Made by a program: the position numbers and the translations under genes. A DNA stretch of 64,000 bases from Candidatus Sulfuritelmatomonas gaucii (GTDB lineage: Bacteria > Acidobacteriota > Terriglobia > Terriglobales > Acidobacteriaceae): NCBI GenBank assembly GCA_900290245.1, contig OKRB01000130.1, forward strand, positions 1 to 64,000, given 5' to 3'. Numbering within the stretch: the first letter of the stretch is position 1; each line of letters opens with the position of its first letter. The notes under the pieces were generated by a model, which made no database searches, was not told the origin of the DNA, and saw only the letters and a list, made by a program, of their open reading frames with translations. Shown in pieces: positions 24,618 through 34,600 of this stretch.

Positions 24618-26825
24618 ATGGCTGCACCACCGGCTTCCCCGGCCCTACGCATCGTTCACACTGTCTGCTCGCACGATTGTCCCGACTCGTGCGCAGTGCT
24701 GGTGACAGTGAACGCAGAAGGCCGCGCCGTGAAAGTTGAGGGTGACCCATCGCAGCCGGTCACGCGCGGCTTCCTCTGCGGCAAAGTGGCCAAGTACCTC
24801 GATCGCGTCTACGCGCCCGACCGCGTTCTCTACCCGCTTCGCCGCAAAACCGGCGTGGCAAAACGGCCACTGCCGCGTGGCCAGGAGCACGAAGCCTTCG
24901 AGCGAGTGAGCTGGGACGAAGCACTCGACGCCATCGCCGCGCGCTTGAAGGAGATCAGCGACCGCTACGGCTCCGAGTCCATCCTGCCCTACAGCTATGC
25001 GGGCACAATTGGCGTGCTTGGCTACGGCTCTATGGATCGCCGCTTCTTTCATCGCCTCGGCGCCAGCCAGCTTGACCGTACCATCTGCTCTGAAGCGGGT
25101 GGCCAGGCGTGGCTTTCTGTTTACGGCAAGAAGCTCGGCACGCCCACTGAGGATTTCCGCCTGGCGAAGCTGATCCTCGCCTGGGGAGCGAACATCCACG
25201 GCAACAACATTCATCTTTGGCCATTTGTTGAGGAAGCGCGGCGCAATGGAGCGCGGCTGATCGTCATCGATCCCTACCGCACGCGCACCGCGGCCGTGGC
25301 TGACTGGCACATCGCCATCCGCCCCGGCACCGACACAGCACTGGCGTTGGGCATGATGCACGTGATCCTCAACGAAGCTTTGGAAGACCGCGCCTACATC
25401 GCGGAGATGACGCACGGATTCGAGCGCCTGGCTGAACGCGCGCGCGAGTACACGCCGGAGTACGTGGCCCATCTCACCGGAATGACTGCGGCGGAGGTCG
25501 AGCAACTGGCGCGCGAGTACGCCACCACCTGCCCTGCTGCGCTGCGCCTGAACTACGGCGTGCAGCGCTGCGAAAACGGCGGCGCTGCAGTGCGCGCCAT
25601 CGCCATGCTGCCCGCGCTCACCGGCGCCTGGAAGGATCGCGGCGGCGGCGCTCAGCTTTCCACTTCGGGTGCTTTCCAGTGGGATGAGAAAGCGGTACGC
25701 CGCCCCGATTTGGCTCTCGCCTCGCCGCTAGGCCGATTGGCGCGCACCGTGAACATGTCCGAGCTGGGCCGCGCGTTAACAGAATTGGGAAGAGATCAGA
25801 AAAACGGGAAGCTAGGGAGCGAGAGAGCAACGCAGCAAGACGAAGGGCCCGCCGTTCACGCGCTGTTTGTTTACAACTCAAACCCCGGCGCGATCGCTCC
25901 GAATCACAACGCGGTCCAGCGCGGCCTGGAGCGCGACGATCTTTTCACCGTGGTGCATGACCTTTTCTTCACCGACACCACCGACTATGCGGACTTTATT
26001 CTGCCGGCCACTACGTTTCTCGAGCACACTGACGTGCAGGGCGCCTACGGGCACTACTTCGTGCAGCTTTCAAAGCAGGCCATCGAGCCGCTCGGCGAGT
26101 CACGCTCGAACGTATGGCTCTTCGGCCAGCTCGCGCAGCGCATGGGATTCACTGAAACCTGTTTCCGCGACTCGCCGGAGGAGATCATTTGCCAGGCGCT
26201 CTCGATCGGCGCCGACGGCCACTCCACAAACCCGAACATGGAACACGTCACGCTTGAAGATCTGGAGAGCGAAGGGCACATTCCGCTCGCGTTTCACGCC
26301 GATCCCGAAAAGCAGCCGTTCCTTCCATATACTTCACTCCCGCTCGCCACGCCCTCAGGCAAGATCGAGTTCTACTCTGAGGCACTGGCAGCCGCTGGTC
26401 TCGACCCGCTTCCGGCCTTTGTTCCTGCCGCGGAATCCCGCTGGAGCGAAACGGCGAAGCGCTACCCGCTCGAGTTGCTCGGCCGCAAAAACGATAACTA
26501 CATGAACTCGACCTTCGCCAATTTACCCGGCCATCGCAAGGTGGAGGCATCGAGCTGCCGGCGGCTCGAGATGCACCCCTCCGATGCTCAGTCCCGCGGC
26601 GTGGCCGAGGGCGACCGCGTTCGCGTCTTCAACGACCGCGGCGCCATCGAGTTGACGGTGAAACTCAGTGCCGATTTGCCTGCCGGTGTGGTGGCGGCGC
26701 GGCTCGACTGGGCCAAGCTGCACCCGGAGGGCGTCAACATCAACGCCCTGACCAGCGAACGGCTCACCGACATCGGCGGCGGGCCGACCTTCTACTCCGT
26801 GCTGGTGGACGTGGAAAAAGCCTGA
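24618..26825 (+). CDS. Molybdopterin-dependent oxidoreductase (BisC/formate dehydrogenase-like)
   Basis: 735 residues of the DMSO-reductase superfamily. The N-terminal CSHDCPDSCAVLV plus GFLCGKV bind a [4Fe-4S] cluster. RTICSEAGG (about 155) offers a Cys or Ser as possible Mo ligand. LAWGANIHGNNIHLWPF, NYGVQRCENGGAAVRAIAML and VYNSNPGAIAPNH bind the two pterins. The C-terminal cap has VRVFNDRGAIELTV. There is no Tat signal, so it is probably cytoplasmic. No partner subunit or chaperone gene is adjacent, and the substrate is unknown. A polar insertion near residue 395 (DQKNGKLGSERATQQDE) looks like recently gained low-complexity sequence. Confidence 0.88.
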   Translation: MAAPPASPALRIVHTVCSHDCPDSCAVLVTVNAEGRAVKVEGDPSQPVTRGFLCGKVAKYLDRVYAPDRVLYPLRRKTGVAKRPLPRGQEHEAFERVSWDEALDAIAARLKEISDRYGSESILPYSYAGTIGVLGYGSMDRRFFHRLGASQLDRTICSEAGGQAWLSVYGKKLGTPTEDFRLAKLILAWGANIHGNNIHLWPFVEEARRNGARLIVIDPYRTRTAAVADWHIAIRPGTDTALALGMMHVILNEALEDRAYIAEMTHGFERLAERAREYTPEYVAHLTGMTAAEVEQLAREYATTCPAALRLNYGVQRCENGGAAVRAIAMLPALTGAWKDRGGGAQLSTSGAFQWDEKAVRRPDLALASPLGRLARTVNMSELGRALTELGRDQKNGKLGSERATQQDEGPAVHALFVYNSNPGAIAPNHNAVQRGLERDDLFTVVHDLFFTDTTDYADFILPATTFLEHTDVQGAYGHYFVQLSKQAIEPLGESRSNVWLFGQLAQRMGFTETCFRDSPEEIICQALSIGADGHSTNPNMEHVTLEDLESEGHIPLAFHADPEKQPFLPYTSLPLATPSGKIEFYSEALAAAGLDPLPAFVPAAESRWSETAKRYPLELLGRKNDNYMNSTFANLPGHRKVEASSCRRLEMHPSDAQSRGVAEGDRVRVFNDRGAIELTVKLSADLPAGVVAARLDWAKLHPEGVNINALTSERLTDIGGGPTFYSVLVDVEKA

Positions 26826-26945
26826 GAAGTACTTGACGTGTAAGACTTGGTACTTGTTTAAGGGCATGTGCGGGCGAGGACGCCCGCACGACAGCCGGTC
26901 GGGAGACCAGCGCTACAATTCTCGGCGACCTGTGAGAAATGCGGC

Positions 26946-27881
26946 CTAGCGCTTCGCCGCCCGTTCGCGCTGCAATTCGCGATAAAGCTCGCTTTTCGAT
27001 CGGTCCAGTTCGCGCGCCAGCCGCTTCAACGCTTCCTTCTCATCGACACCAGGCTCGGCTGTTATCTTTGCAATGCGGTCACTGATCTTTTCGTGCGCGC
27101 TTGCCGCACCGGGCGCGATGCCGGAAGATGCGCTCCGCGCCGGCGCTTCGATCAGCAGCGTAATTTCGCCTCGGATGCGATCCCGCACGGCAAGTTCTTT
27201 GCGCACCTCGGCGACCGTCCCGCGTACAAACTCCTCGTGAATTTTGGTCAGCTCACGAGCTGTGACCACGCGCAGCGTGGGACCCCAAACGCTTTCAAGA
27301 TCCGCCAGCGTGTCGAGAATGCGATGTGGCGCCTCATAAAAGATCAGAGTCCGCGCCGTTTCCCGTGGCTCCCCAGCCAGTTTCTCCAGCCGGGTGCGCC
27401 GTGCGCCGGCTTTCTCTGGCAGAAATCCAAGAAATTCGAACTCTTCAGCCGGCAGCCCCGAGGCGATTAAGGCGGTGATGGCGGCATTCGCGCCGGGAAT
27501 CGGGATCACCGGAACCGCAGCGGCAATCGCTTCACGCACCAGCCAGCCGCCCGGATCGCTGATGGCGGGCGTGCCGGCGTCGGTGACGATCGCGATGCGC
27601 CCGCCGGCCTTGATCACCTGCACCAGCTCCCGGGCGCGAGCCGGTTCGTTGTGCTCGTGGCAACTGACCGTGGGCGTCGCGATCTGAAAATGATGGAGCA
27701 GCTTTTGCGTCTGGCGAGTGTCCTCGCAGGCGATGCGATCCACGCCGCGCAGCACATTGAGCGCGCGCAGAGTAATGTCGTTCAGGTTGCCGATTGGAGT
27801 GGCGACGACATAGAGACCGGGAGCAAGTGGCATGAGCGGCGCGGCCCCTCTGGCGAGCGCCGAATCTTCCTCTTGCGCCAT
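26946..27881 (-). CDS. rsmI: 16S rRNA (cytidine-1402-2'-O)-methyltransferase
   Basis: 311 residues. The signature VVATPIGNLNDITLRAL is near residue 23, followed by CEDTRQTQKLL, ITDAGTPAISDPG and PGANAAITALIASGLP. These are the SAM-binding features of the tetrapyrrole methylase fold in RsmI. RsmI adds a 2'-O-methyl to C1402 in the 30S P-site. GAGGG lies 7 nt before the chosen ATG; a longer frame would overlap the upstream gene. It is 10 nt downstream of the S2P-CBS gene and probably co-transcribed with it. Confidence 0.93.
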   Translation of the reverse strand: MAQEEDSALARGAAPLMPLAPGLYVVATPIGNLNDITLRALNVLRGVDRIACEDTRQTQKLLHHFQIATPTVSCHEHNEPARARELVQVIKAGGRIAIVTDAGTPAISDPGGWLVREAIAAAVPVIPIPGANAAITALIASGLPAEEFEFLGFLPEKAGARRTRLEKLAGEPRETARTLIFYEAPHRILDTLADLESVWGPTLRVVTARELTKIHEEFVRGTVAEVRKELAVRDRIRGEITLLIEAPARSASSGIAPGAASAHEKISDRIAKITAEPGVDEKEALKRLARELDRSKSELYRELQRERAAKR

Positions 27882-27891
27882 GGCGTAACCC

Positions 27892-29001
27892 TCAGTTGCC
27901 TTGCTCTTGGCGCTCAATCCGCCGTTGCTCGGCGAGCAGCGACATGGAGCTCATGAGGTTCTGCACGCTCACCACGCCCACAACGCGCCCGCTTTCGGTG
28001 ATTGGAATCAGACCCAGGCCGTGGCCGGCTGTCAGGCGGCGGATGGTAGTGCCCAGCGTGTCCTCAGGCCGCGCCACCTGGAATGCGCGTGACATGACCG
28101 ACTGCACATAACCGTTGCCGTCGTTCCGCAGCGCGTCGACGATTCGTTGCCGCGAGACAATGCCCACGAGCTGCGGTCCGCGAACCACTGGAAAATCCTC
28201 CTGCAGCGAATGCACGCAGCGGTGCAAGGCGTCAGCGAGTGTATCTGAGGGCGAGAGCGTGGCAAAGTCAGTCAGCATCACCTCGCTCATGCGCACCGTA
28301 TCGACGACAGACTGGAAGAAGACCCCCTGATCTTCAACTTGCGCGCCGATCATAATGAAAAAGCCGGCGAGGATGAGCCATGGATTTTGCGCAAGGATGC
28401 CACCCAGCATGGCAGTAAGAGCCAACGCCTGGCCAAGGCCGGCAGCGGCGCGCCCTGCGGGGCCGAATCCGTGCGTCCGCGCAAATGCATTGCGGATCAA
28501 CCGCCCGCAGTCGAGCGGATACGCAGGCAACAGATGGAGCAAACCCAGGAACGCCTGCATCCAGACCAGGCTGCGCAACAGGTGAGCAGGGGAGATCAGA
28601 GGAAGGTCCATGAGCCGCACGTCGCCGCTTGCACCCATGATTGCGGCTCCAGCGGTAAGGGCCGCAGCCCAGTTCGCCAGCGGCCCGGCAGCGGCGAGAA
28701 TCCACTGCCCGAGTCCACGATTCGCATTTTCCTGGCTCTCGGGATTGGCGTACGCGAAAAGCCCGCCGATTGGCAAAACCAGGACGGCGCGAAGCCGAAG
28801 TCCCAGCCACGCCGCGACGAGCAACCGCGCGGTCTCGCGCACCACAACGGCCGCCACCAGCGCGAAAAACAGCGCCAGCCCACGCGGCCAGCCATCAGGA
28901 CCGCTGATGGCGAACAGCACCAGAATCAGCAGCGGGAAGAAGATATGAACGCGCAGCTCCACGCCCATCCACCGGCCCAACGGGATAGACCAACCGCGCA
29001 T
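27892..29001 (-). CDS. S2P-like membrane protein with CBS pair, protease site degenerate
   Basis: 369 residues. Residues 1-225 follow the site-2 protease (M50) fold with several membrane helices. The zinc motif HExxH is replaced by RETAR (in VAAVVVRETARLLVAA), and the second motif NLLPxxPLDGG reads HLLPAYPLDCGR, keeping Asp but losing Gly. Both zinc histidines are therefore Arg. Two CBS domains follow (about 245-360: MSEVMLTDFATLSPSDTLAD and VMSRAFQVARPEDTLG). A pseudoprotease gated by nucleotide binding is a reasonable reading. The start at 29001 is supported by TACAAT ending 6 nt upstream. Confidence 0.85.
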   Translation of the reverse strand: MRGWSIPLGRWMGVELRVHIFFPLLILVLFAISGPDGWPRGLALFFALVAAVVVRETARLLVAAWLGLRLRAVLVLPIGGLFAYANPESQENANRGLGQWILAAAGPLANWAAALTAGAAIMGASGDVRLMDLPLISPAHLLRSLVWMQAFLGLLHLLPAYPLDCGRLIRNAFARTHGFGPAGRAAAGLGQALALTAMLGGILAQNPWLILAGFFIMIGAQVEDQGVFFQSVVDTVRMSEVMLTDFATLSPSDTLADALHRCVHSLQEDFPVVRGPQLVGIVSRQRIVDALRNDGNGYVQSVMSRAFQVARPEDTLGTTIRRLTAGHGLGLIPITESGRVVGVVSVQNLMSSMSLLAEQRRIERQEQGN

Positions 29002-29013
29002 ATTCCGATTGTA
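29002..29013 (-). promoter_or_regulatory. -10 element of likely leaderless S2P-CBS transcript
   Basis: On the minus strand TACAAT (29013 down to 29008) is followed by CGGAAT and the ATG at 29001. The spacing of 6 nt places the expected transcription start at the initiation codon. Confidence 0.5.
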
Positions 29014-29121
29014 GAGTCTCCTGCCCAAAGATAGGTCTCAGCTTTCGGCTCCCGGGAATTGCATCATTTCCCGGGCAGTCGATCTGCAAAGAGCGAAGTA
29101 CGTCCCTTATGCTGATTGTCG

Positions 29122-29706
29122 ATGCGCATTATCGCTGGAATGTACCGCTCGCGTGTGCTCGAGGCCCCTCCCGGACTGAGCACCCGGCCGACGAGCGATC
29201 GTCTGCGCGAGACGCTCTTCAACGTGCTTGCACCGAGAATGCCGAAGACCGTTTTCCTTGATCTGTATGCCGGCTCGGGTGCCGTAGGCATTGAGGCGAT
29301 CAGTCGCGGGGCGGCGCGGGTGACGTTTGTCGAACACGCCCCCGCCGCGCTCAAGGTGTTGCATCGCAATCTCGCACGCCTCGGAATTACCAGCGGCTTC
29401 CACGTTTATGCGGAGAGTGTAAAGACGTTTCTCCGTTCCGCTGCGGAAGCCGGTCCAAAACCAGAACTGCACGAAGTGCTCTTTCTCGATCCGCCTTACG
29501 ACGCGGCGCAGGAGTATGCCGCGACAATGGAGCAGTTGGGCCATTCGAATGCCGGAATTCTTGCGCCCGGCGCGGTCGTTGTCGCTGAGCACAGGCGCAA
29601 GCAAGCACTTGAAGAGCGGTATGGCAGCCTTAAGCGTACGCGACTGCTCGAGCAAGGCGATGCCGCCTTGAGCTTTTACGCGATGTCAACCGAATCTGCC
29701 GGTTGA
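29122..29706 (+). CDS. rsmD: 16S rRNA (guanine-966-N2)-methyltransferase
   Basis: 194 residues, normal length. The start MRIIAGMYRSRVLEAP is followed by RPTSDRLRETLFNVL, the SAM loop DLYAGSGAVGIEAISRGA and the catalytic LFLDPPYD. It methylates G966 of 16S rRNA. It is divergent from the S2P-CBS/rsmI pair. TATGCT ends 8 nt before the ATG, and no ribosome site is seen. Confidence 0.95.
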   Translation: MRIIAGMYRSRVLEAPPGLSTRPTSDRLRETLFNVLAPRMPKTVFLDLYAGSGAVGIEAISRGAARVTFVEHAPAALKVLHRNLARLGITSGFHVYAESVKTFLRSAAEAGPKPELHEVLFLDPPYDAAQEYAATMEQLGHSNAGILAPGAVVVAEHRRKQALEERYGSLKRTRLLEQGDAALSFYAMSTESAG

Positions 29707-29763
29707 ACGGCGCCTTCACCCTTGAAATCGCACCGGGTTCGTGTGGAACCCATCTGCTCCCGC

Positions 29764-29776
29764 TACAATTGGGCGC
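29764..29776 (+). promoter_or_regulatory. -10 element of likely leaderless nucleoside hydrolase transcript
   Basis: TACAAT (29764-29769) ends 7 nt before ATG 29777. The intervening TGGGCGC is no ribosome site. Confidence 0.45.
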
Positions 29777-30784
29777 ATGAAAACCAAGGGCGCGATCTTT
29801 TGTTTCGCAGCGCTTGTGCTGACAATTTCCGCAGGCGCTTTGGCACACGGGCAGCCAGCGGCGGAAGCCAGGATGAAGCCCGCAGCACAGCAACTAGTCA
29901 TTCTCGATACGGACATCGGCGACGATATCGATGATGCGTTTGCGTTGGCTCTTCTGTTGCGCAGCCCTGAGGTCAAGCTGCTCGGCATCACCACGGCATT
30001 CGGCGACACCGAATTGCGCGCACGCCTTGTCGATCGCTACCTTGCTTCTGTCGGGCGCGAAGAGATCCCGGTGCAGGCAGGAGTCTTCACTTCCGCCACG
30101 AATCACTTCACGCAAGCCGCCTACGCACTCCAGGCGCCTGGACAAAAACACGGCGACGCAGTTGCCTTTCTGCTGCGCGAGATCCGCGCACACCCTGGCG
30201 AGATCACGCTGATTGCCATCGGCCCGCTCTTCAATGTGCAGGCAGCTGTCGAGCGCGACCCCGCCATATTCCGCAAGCTGAAACGAGTCGTCCTGACGGG
30301 TGGCAGTATCGATCGCGGCTACGATAACGAAAAATCCGGAAATACCCACGAGCCGCCATCCCCCGAGTGGAACATTCGCTGCGATCCGGCAGGTCTTCGA
30401 GCGCTACTTAAGTCAAGCGTGCCGGTCTTCATGATGCCGCTCGACTCAACCCAGATTCATCTCACGCTGCCGGAATTGGGGCAAGTTCTTTCCAGCGGTT
30501 CACCTCTGTCGGATCAGTTGACTTTTCTCTACCACGAGTGGACCGGAGCGAGCGCGTGGCGCATGCCGACGCTCTTTGATCCTGTTGCTACCGCCTACGC
30601 GATACGACCGGAGCTTTGCCCCGTGGAGCCTATGCGCCTCGACGTCGACGACAACGGTTTCACTCGGCCTGTGGCAGGACCGCCCAATGTGGAGGTCTGT
30701 CTGAAATCCGACGAAAAAGGTTTCCTAGACTTTCTTCTCAAGCGCATCGCAGGCGCACAGCCCAACGATCAAGAAGCGAAATGA
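29777..30784 (+). CDS. Secreted nucleoside hydrolase (inosine-uridine family)
   Basis: 335 residues with a signal peptide (FCFAALVLTISAGALAHG). The calcium-binding ILDTDIGDDIDDAFALALLL follows, then LLGITTAFGDT. Enzymes of this family cleave the N-glycosidic bond of nucleosides. Near residue 268 the sequence reads MPTLFDPVATAYAI, where many members have HDPxA; the histidine that activates the leaving base appears replaced by Phe. Activity may therefore be altered, or the protein may belong to a less-studied subgroup. A second family member is at 51267-52370. Confidence 0.88.
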   Translation: MKTKGAIFCFAALVLTISAGALAHGQPAAEARMKPAAQQLVILDTDIGDDIDDAFALALLLRSPEVKLLGITTAFGDTELRARLVDRYLASVGREEIPVQAGVFTSATNHFTQAAYALQAPGQKHGDAVAFLLREIRAHPGEITLIAIGPLFNVQAAVERDPAIFRKLKRVVLTGGSIDRGYDNEKSGNTHEPPSPEWNIRCDPAGLRALLKSSVPVFMMPLDSTQIHLTLPELGQVLSSGSPLSDQLTFLYHEWTGASAWRMPTLFDPVATAYAIRPELCPVEPMRLDVDDNGFTRPVAGPPNVEVCLKSDEKGFLDFLLKRIAGAQPNDQEAK

Positions 30785-30950
30785 GGGTCTACTAACTCTG
30801 GCTCTCAATTTGAGCAGTTCCCTATCCGCAACTCGCAGATTTTACATGTGTGAGCAGGGTCACTGTCAGCCTGATTGACAGCAGCGGAAAGTAGGAGAAA
30901 AATGGCGGAGCGAAGGAAATCGAACCGTTTCATGCGGTGAAAGGGGAATC

Positions 30951-31526
30951 GTGAAAAACAGGGTGAAGATCCAGCTTTTGGCAACGGTGGTTCTGTTGAG
31001 CGCGGGATGGTGGCTGGGGGGGTGCAAGTCGGCTCCAGAGCTAACGCAGGCCCAGGCAAAGACGATGATTCAGGCCAAGTATGACCAGACTCCGCCTGCG
31101 CCGCTTGACATCACACTGGCGAGTCGGGGTATGACGCAGGGCATTCTGGCGAAGTATTGGGTCGAAACCAAGAGATATCCAAACGGATATTGGGGTGACT
31201 TCACGCTGACGCCGGACGGCAAGAAACTGGTGAAGCTGGCCAGTGCCGGCGACCTGATCCAATGGCGGCCGGACAGCCCGACAGATCCGCGCTTCAGTGT
31301 GGTTGTGGAAACCCTGGCGAATGTCCGTCACCAGTTCGGCAATCTGGGCGACATCGAAACCGTGGGAGAAACAAGAGTCGTGAATTTCACCGACTCTGTC
31401 GATCTCTCTCCGCTCCCGCAACCACTGCAGGGGATCGCCCAGACCCCGGGCAACATGCTGGCCTCCACCCGCCAAGCCACGTTTGTCCTCACGAATGGAG
31501 CCTGGACTCTGCAATCGATCGAATAA
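30951..31526 (+). CDS. Putative lipoprotein
   Basis: 191 residues from a GTG start. A lipobox lies at GWWLGGCKS (Cys about 25), preceded by a hydrophobic stretch LLATVVLLSAG. The mature part has no family I recognise. It contains VKLASAGDLIQWRPDSPTDPRF and a closing beta-rich segment ATFVLTNGAWTLQS. Similar single-copy lipoproteins with a final ANGAW-L pattern occur in Acidobacteria, as far as I recall, but I cannot name them. Confidence 0.7.
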   Translation: MKNRVKIQLLATVVLLSAGWWLGGCKSAPELTQAQAKTMIQAKYDQTPPAPLDITLASRGMTQGILAKYWVETKRYPNGYWGDFTLTPDGKKLVKLASAGDLIQWRPDSPTDPRFSVVVETLANVRHQFGNLGDIETVGETRVVNFTDSVDLSPLPQPLQGIAQTPGNMLASTRQATFVLTNGAWTLQSIE

Positions 31527-31606
31527 ACGGGCATCGATTTACCAGCGGACGGGACCCAACCTGAGGGGTTCCATCCGCTTTCGTTTGCAGCGCTCGACAG
31601 GGCGCG

Positions 31607-31640
31607 AAAAAAGGCCGGACAAGATTGACTTGTCCGGCCT
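31607..31640 (-). terminator. Terminator of the TonB receptor gene
   Basis: AGGCCGGACAAG (31612-31623) pairs perfectly over 12 bp with CTTGTCCGGCCT (31629-31640) around ATTGA. On the minus strand the hairpin is followed by six Ts (plus-strand A run 31607-31612), so it ends the minus-strand TonB transcript. The plus-strand side has only GAGTTTCTT. Confidence 0.85.
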
Positions 31641-31665
31641 GAGTTTCTTAGACAACACCCAACAT

Positions 31666-34600
31666 CTAGAAGGTCAGGCGGCCTCCCACCTGGATGACGC
31701 GGGGGCTTGAGGCGCCGGTGATCACGCCGAAGCCGGAAGAAGAGGGTGCCGCGCCATCCGTTGGAGGCGGACCGCTCCCCCCGGGCCCTCCCAGGCTGAC
31801 GAGGTTAAATGCATTGGTCGCTTCGCCGCGAAGTTGGAAGGTTATTCCTTCCCCAAAACGAAAATCACGGAAGAGTCCCAGGTCGACGTCGCGGTAACCC
31901 GGATTGCGCAGGTAATCGCGCGGCACGTTGCCGTCGGCGCCGCCGGGCCCGATGCCGCCCGCGATGCCGGGGCCGTTGTTGACGAATGCTGCCGTGTTGA
32001 ACCACTCAGCCGCTGCCTTGGCGCGAGGGCGATGCGGGTCAAGAAATGCGCTGACCGGATTTACGGTGTCAAAGTCAGGCCGGTTTGCGTTCGCGCTATC
32101 GTCATTCTTGTTCGAACCGGTCGTGACAGAGAACGGCGACCCGCTCTGCATCACCCAGATCGGCGAAATCGTCCAGCCGTTCACTACCTGCTTCATGAAG
32201 AAGTTCTTGCCATGGTAGTAATCGATGTTCCACATGCCGGAGATGGTGGCGATGTTGCGCCGGTCCGCGTCCATCGGGCCCCTCTCCTCGTTCAGGTTGG
32301 CGAAGTCCTGCGCGGTCATCTGTCCGATAGCCGACTCGTTGCTGCTTTGGATTGCATGGCTCCAGACGTAGTAGCCGTTCACCATCACGTTGCGCGCCAG
32401 CGGCCGGCCCGCCGCGATCTGCAGCGAATGGTAAGAGGCTGTTTGGTTGGTGATGAGGAAAATGTTCTGGCCCAGGGTTCCTGTGCCCGTGGCGTTCTGG
32501 TCGTAAGGACGCCGCGCGTTGTAGCCGCCCGTTCCGGATGAACCTGAGTTCTCACCCGAGATTCCCGGGACATACGGCGCGTAGTTGCCATCGATCATGG
32601 TGGGAACATCACGCGAGATCGTGCCAACATACGCCGCGGTCAAGGCGACCTGCCAGGGCAGTTGCCGTTGCACGGCGAGGTTGAACTGGTAGATGTAGGG
32701 CCATTGCACGTTCGTTCCAATACTCTCAATGCTGGCCGGAAGCAGGAAGCGCGGGCTCTTGGGATTGAAGGTGTACGGGAAGGGATCCCCGCTGGGGAAC
32801 GACGATGCGGTCCCATTCACCATTTGAGTGTTGTACGGGTCTGAGGCCGAGCGCACCGACCCGAAAGTCTGGCGAACTGCGTACGGGTTGGCATTGCCGG
32901 GCTGGTTCCACTCGTTGCCGCTGGTGGTTCCGTAGAAGACGCCGGCGCCCGCGCGAATGGCGGTCTTGCCGTCACCAAACGGATCCCACGCAAAGCCGAT
33001 GCGGGGCGCCACGTGGTGGTATTTCGTGCTGATGATGCCGCGGGCCACACCCGAGTCACCCGGGAAGAACATGCCTGCCGGCGCGTTCGGAATCACTGTG
33101 GATTCTGTGCCACCGACGCCTCCGTTACTCGTCAGCGCGGCTTTGCTGGGAATGAAGGCCGCCGTCAGATTTGAGGACTCAACCGGAGGCGTGTCGATAT
33201 CCCAACGGATGCCAAGATCCGCAGTGAACCTGGGAGTGATGCGGTAATTGTCCTGGAAGAATACGGCCGTGTGCCACGCGCTCATCAACGTGTGGTAGGG
33301 CGTGTCCTGCTCCATCGACGAAAGCATGCCTGTGTAGAAATCGGCCAATGCATTGCCGGTAGTGGTTGGAGCGGAACTTGCATAAGAGAAGTTGCCGTAG
33401 TTATACAGATTGCCCACGAACATCCCCTTGTCGAGCGCAAGCTCGCCGCCAAAATAGAGGGAATGTTTGCCCTTGGTCATGCTGACCATGTCGCGGAGAG
33501 AATAAAAGTCCGACGTGGTGACCGGACCGGCCAGAGAATCCTGGGCGTGGAAATATCCGGATACGTTCAGATCCGGCAGCGTCGAAGGCCCCTGAATGGT
33601 GTAGTTGGAGCCGAGCTGGCCCGCGTTGGCCGTTGGCAGGTTGACGCGTCCGCCGGCCGCCCGCGTATACGAAAGCCAAGCCTGGTTTGCTGTTGTTGGG
33701 CCGAAGGTGTGAACGTCGCTGACGTTTGCGTTGGTCTGGTTGGTGTAGGACTGATTGATCGTCCAGGGAGCTATGTTGCCGCCACCGAAGGCGTTCTGCG
33801 TGGTGCGCACAAAGAAATACGTCGCGGCCACGTGATCCTTATCGCTAAGCGCCTGGTCATACTTGGCGAGATATTCGTTCTCGTCGGTCGGTCCGGTGAA
33901 GTAGCCGATCCACTGGAGATTCGTGCTCGAGCCGCTCAGAGGCGCATTGGGCAGCGGCAGCGACGCATTGGTATTCTTGCCGCCCATGACGGTGGCAGCC
34001 AACGCGTCCTCTGCACTGGGAGGCAGGCAGTTCAGGTTGGTCGGGTTGTTCGCAGTGCCGCCCGCCGGGCAGCCGGAACTGGTGTTGGTGTTGCCGGTGT
34101 AATGCGCCTTCGTCACCGGATTGTTGATGGTGAACGGCGTTGAATGATAGTAGGAGTACTTTCCGGCACTGTCGCTGGGATTGGGCAGGTCTTGCGTGAA
34201 GTCGCCCAGACGTTCCGCCGCCGTGGGTACGCGGCCGCCGCTGACGTATTGGCCAACCACTTGCCGCAGCCCGCCGTAGCTGAAGAAGAAGAAAGCCTTG
34301 TCCTTCTTGATCGGCCCGCCCATCACTCCGCCAAACTGATTGCGGTGATACGGCGCCTTGATGAAGTTTCCGTTGAGGTCTTTCGGCGCGTTCCAGTTGT
34401 AAGCGTTGAAATCGGTGTTGCGGTTGAATTCGAATAGCGTGCCATGGAACTGGTTCGTGCCCGACTTGGTCACTGCCGTGACGACCGCAGCCGACATATG
34501 GCCGTACTGCGCCGAAAAGTCGCTCGTCTCGACGCGAAACTCTTCAAGAGCATCGGGATTCGGCAATTGGTTGCCGTAGTTGCGAATTCCGTTGATGTTC

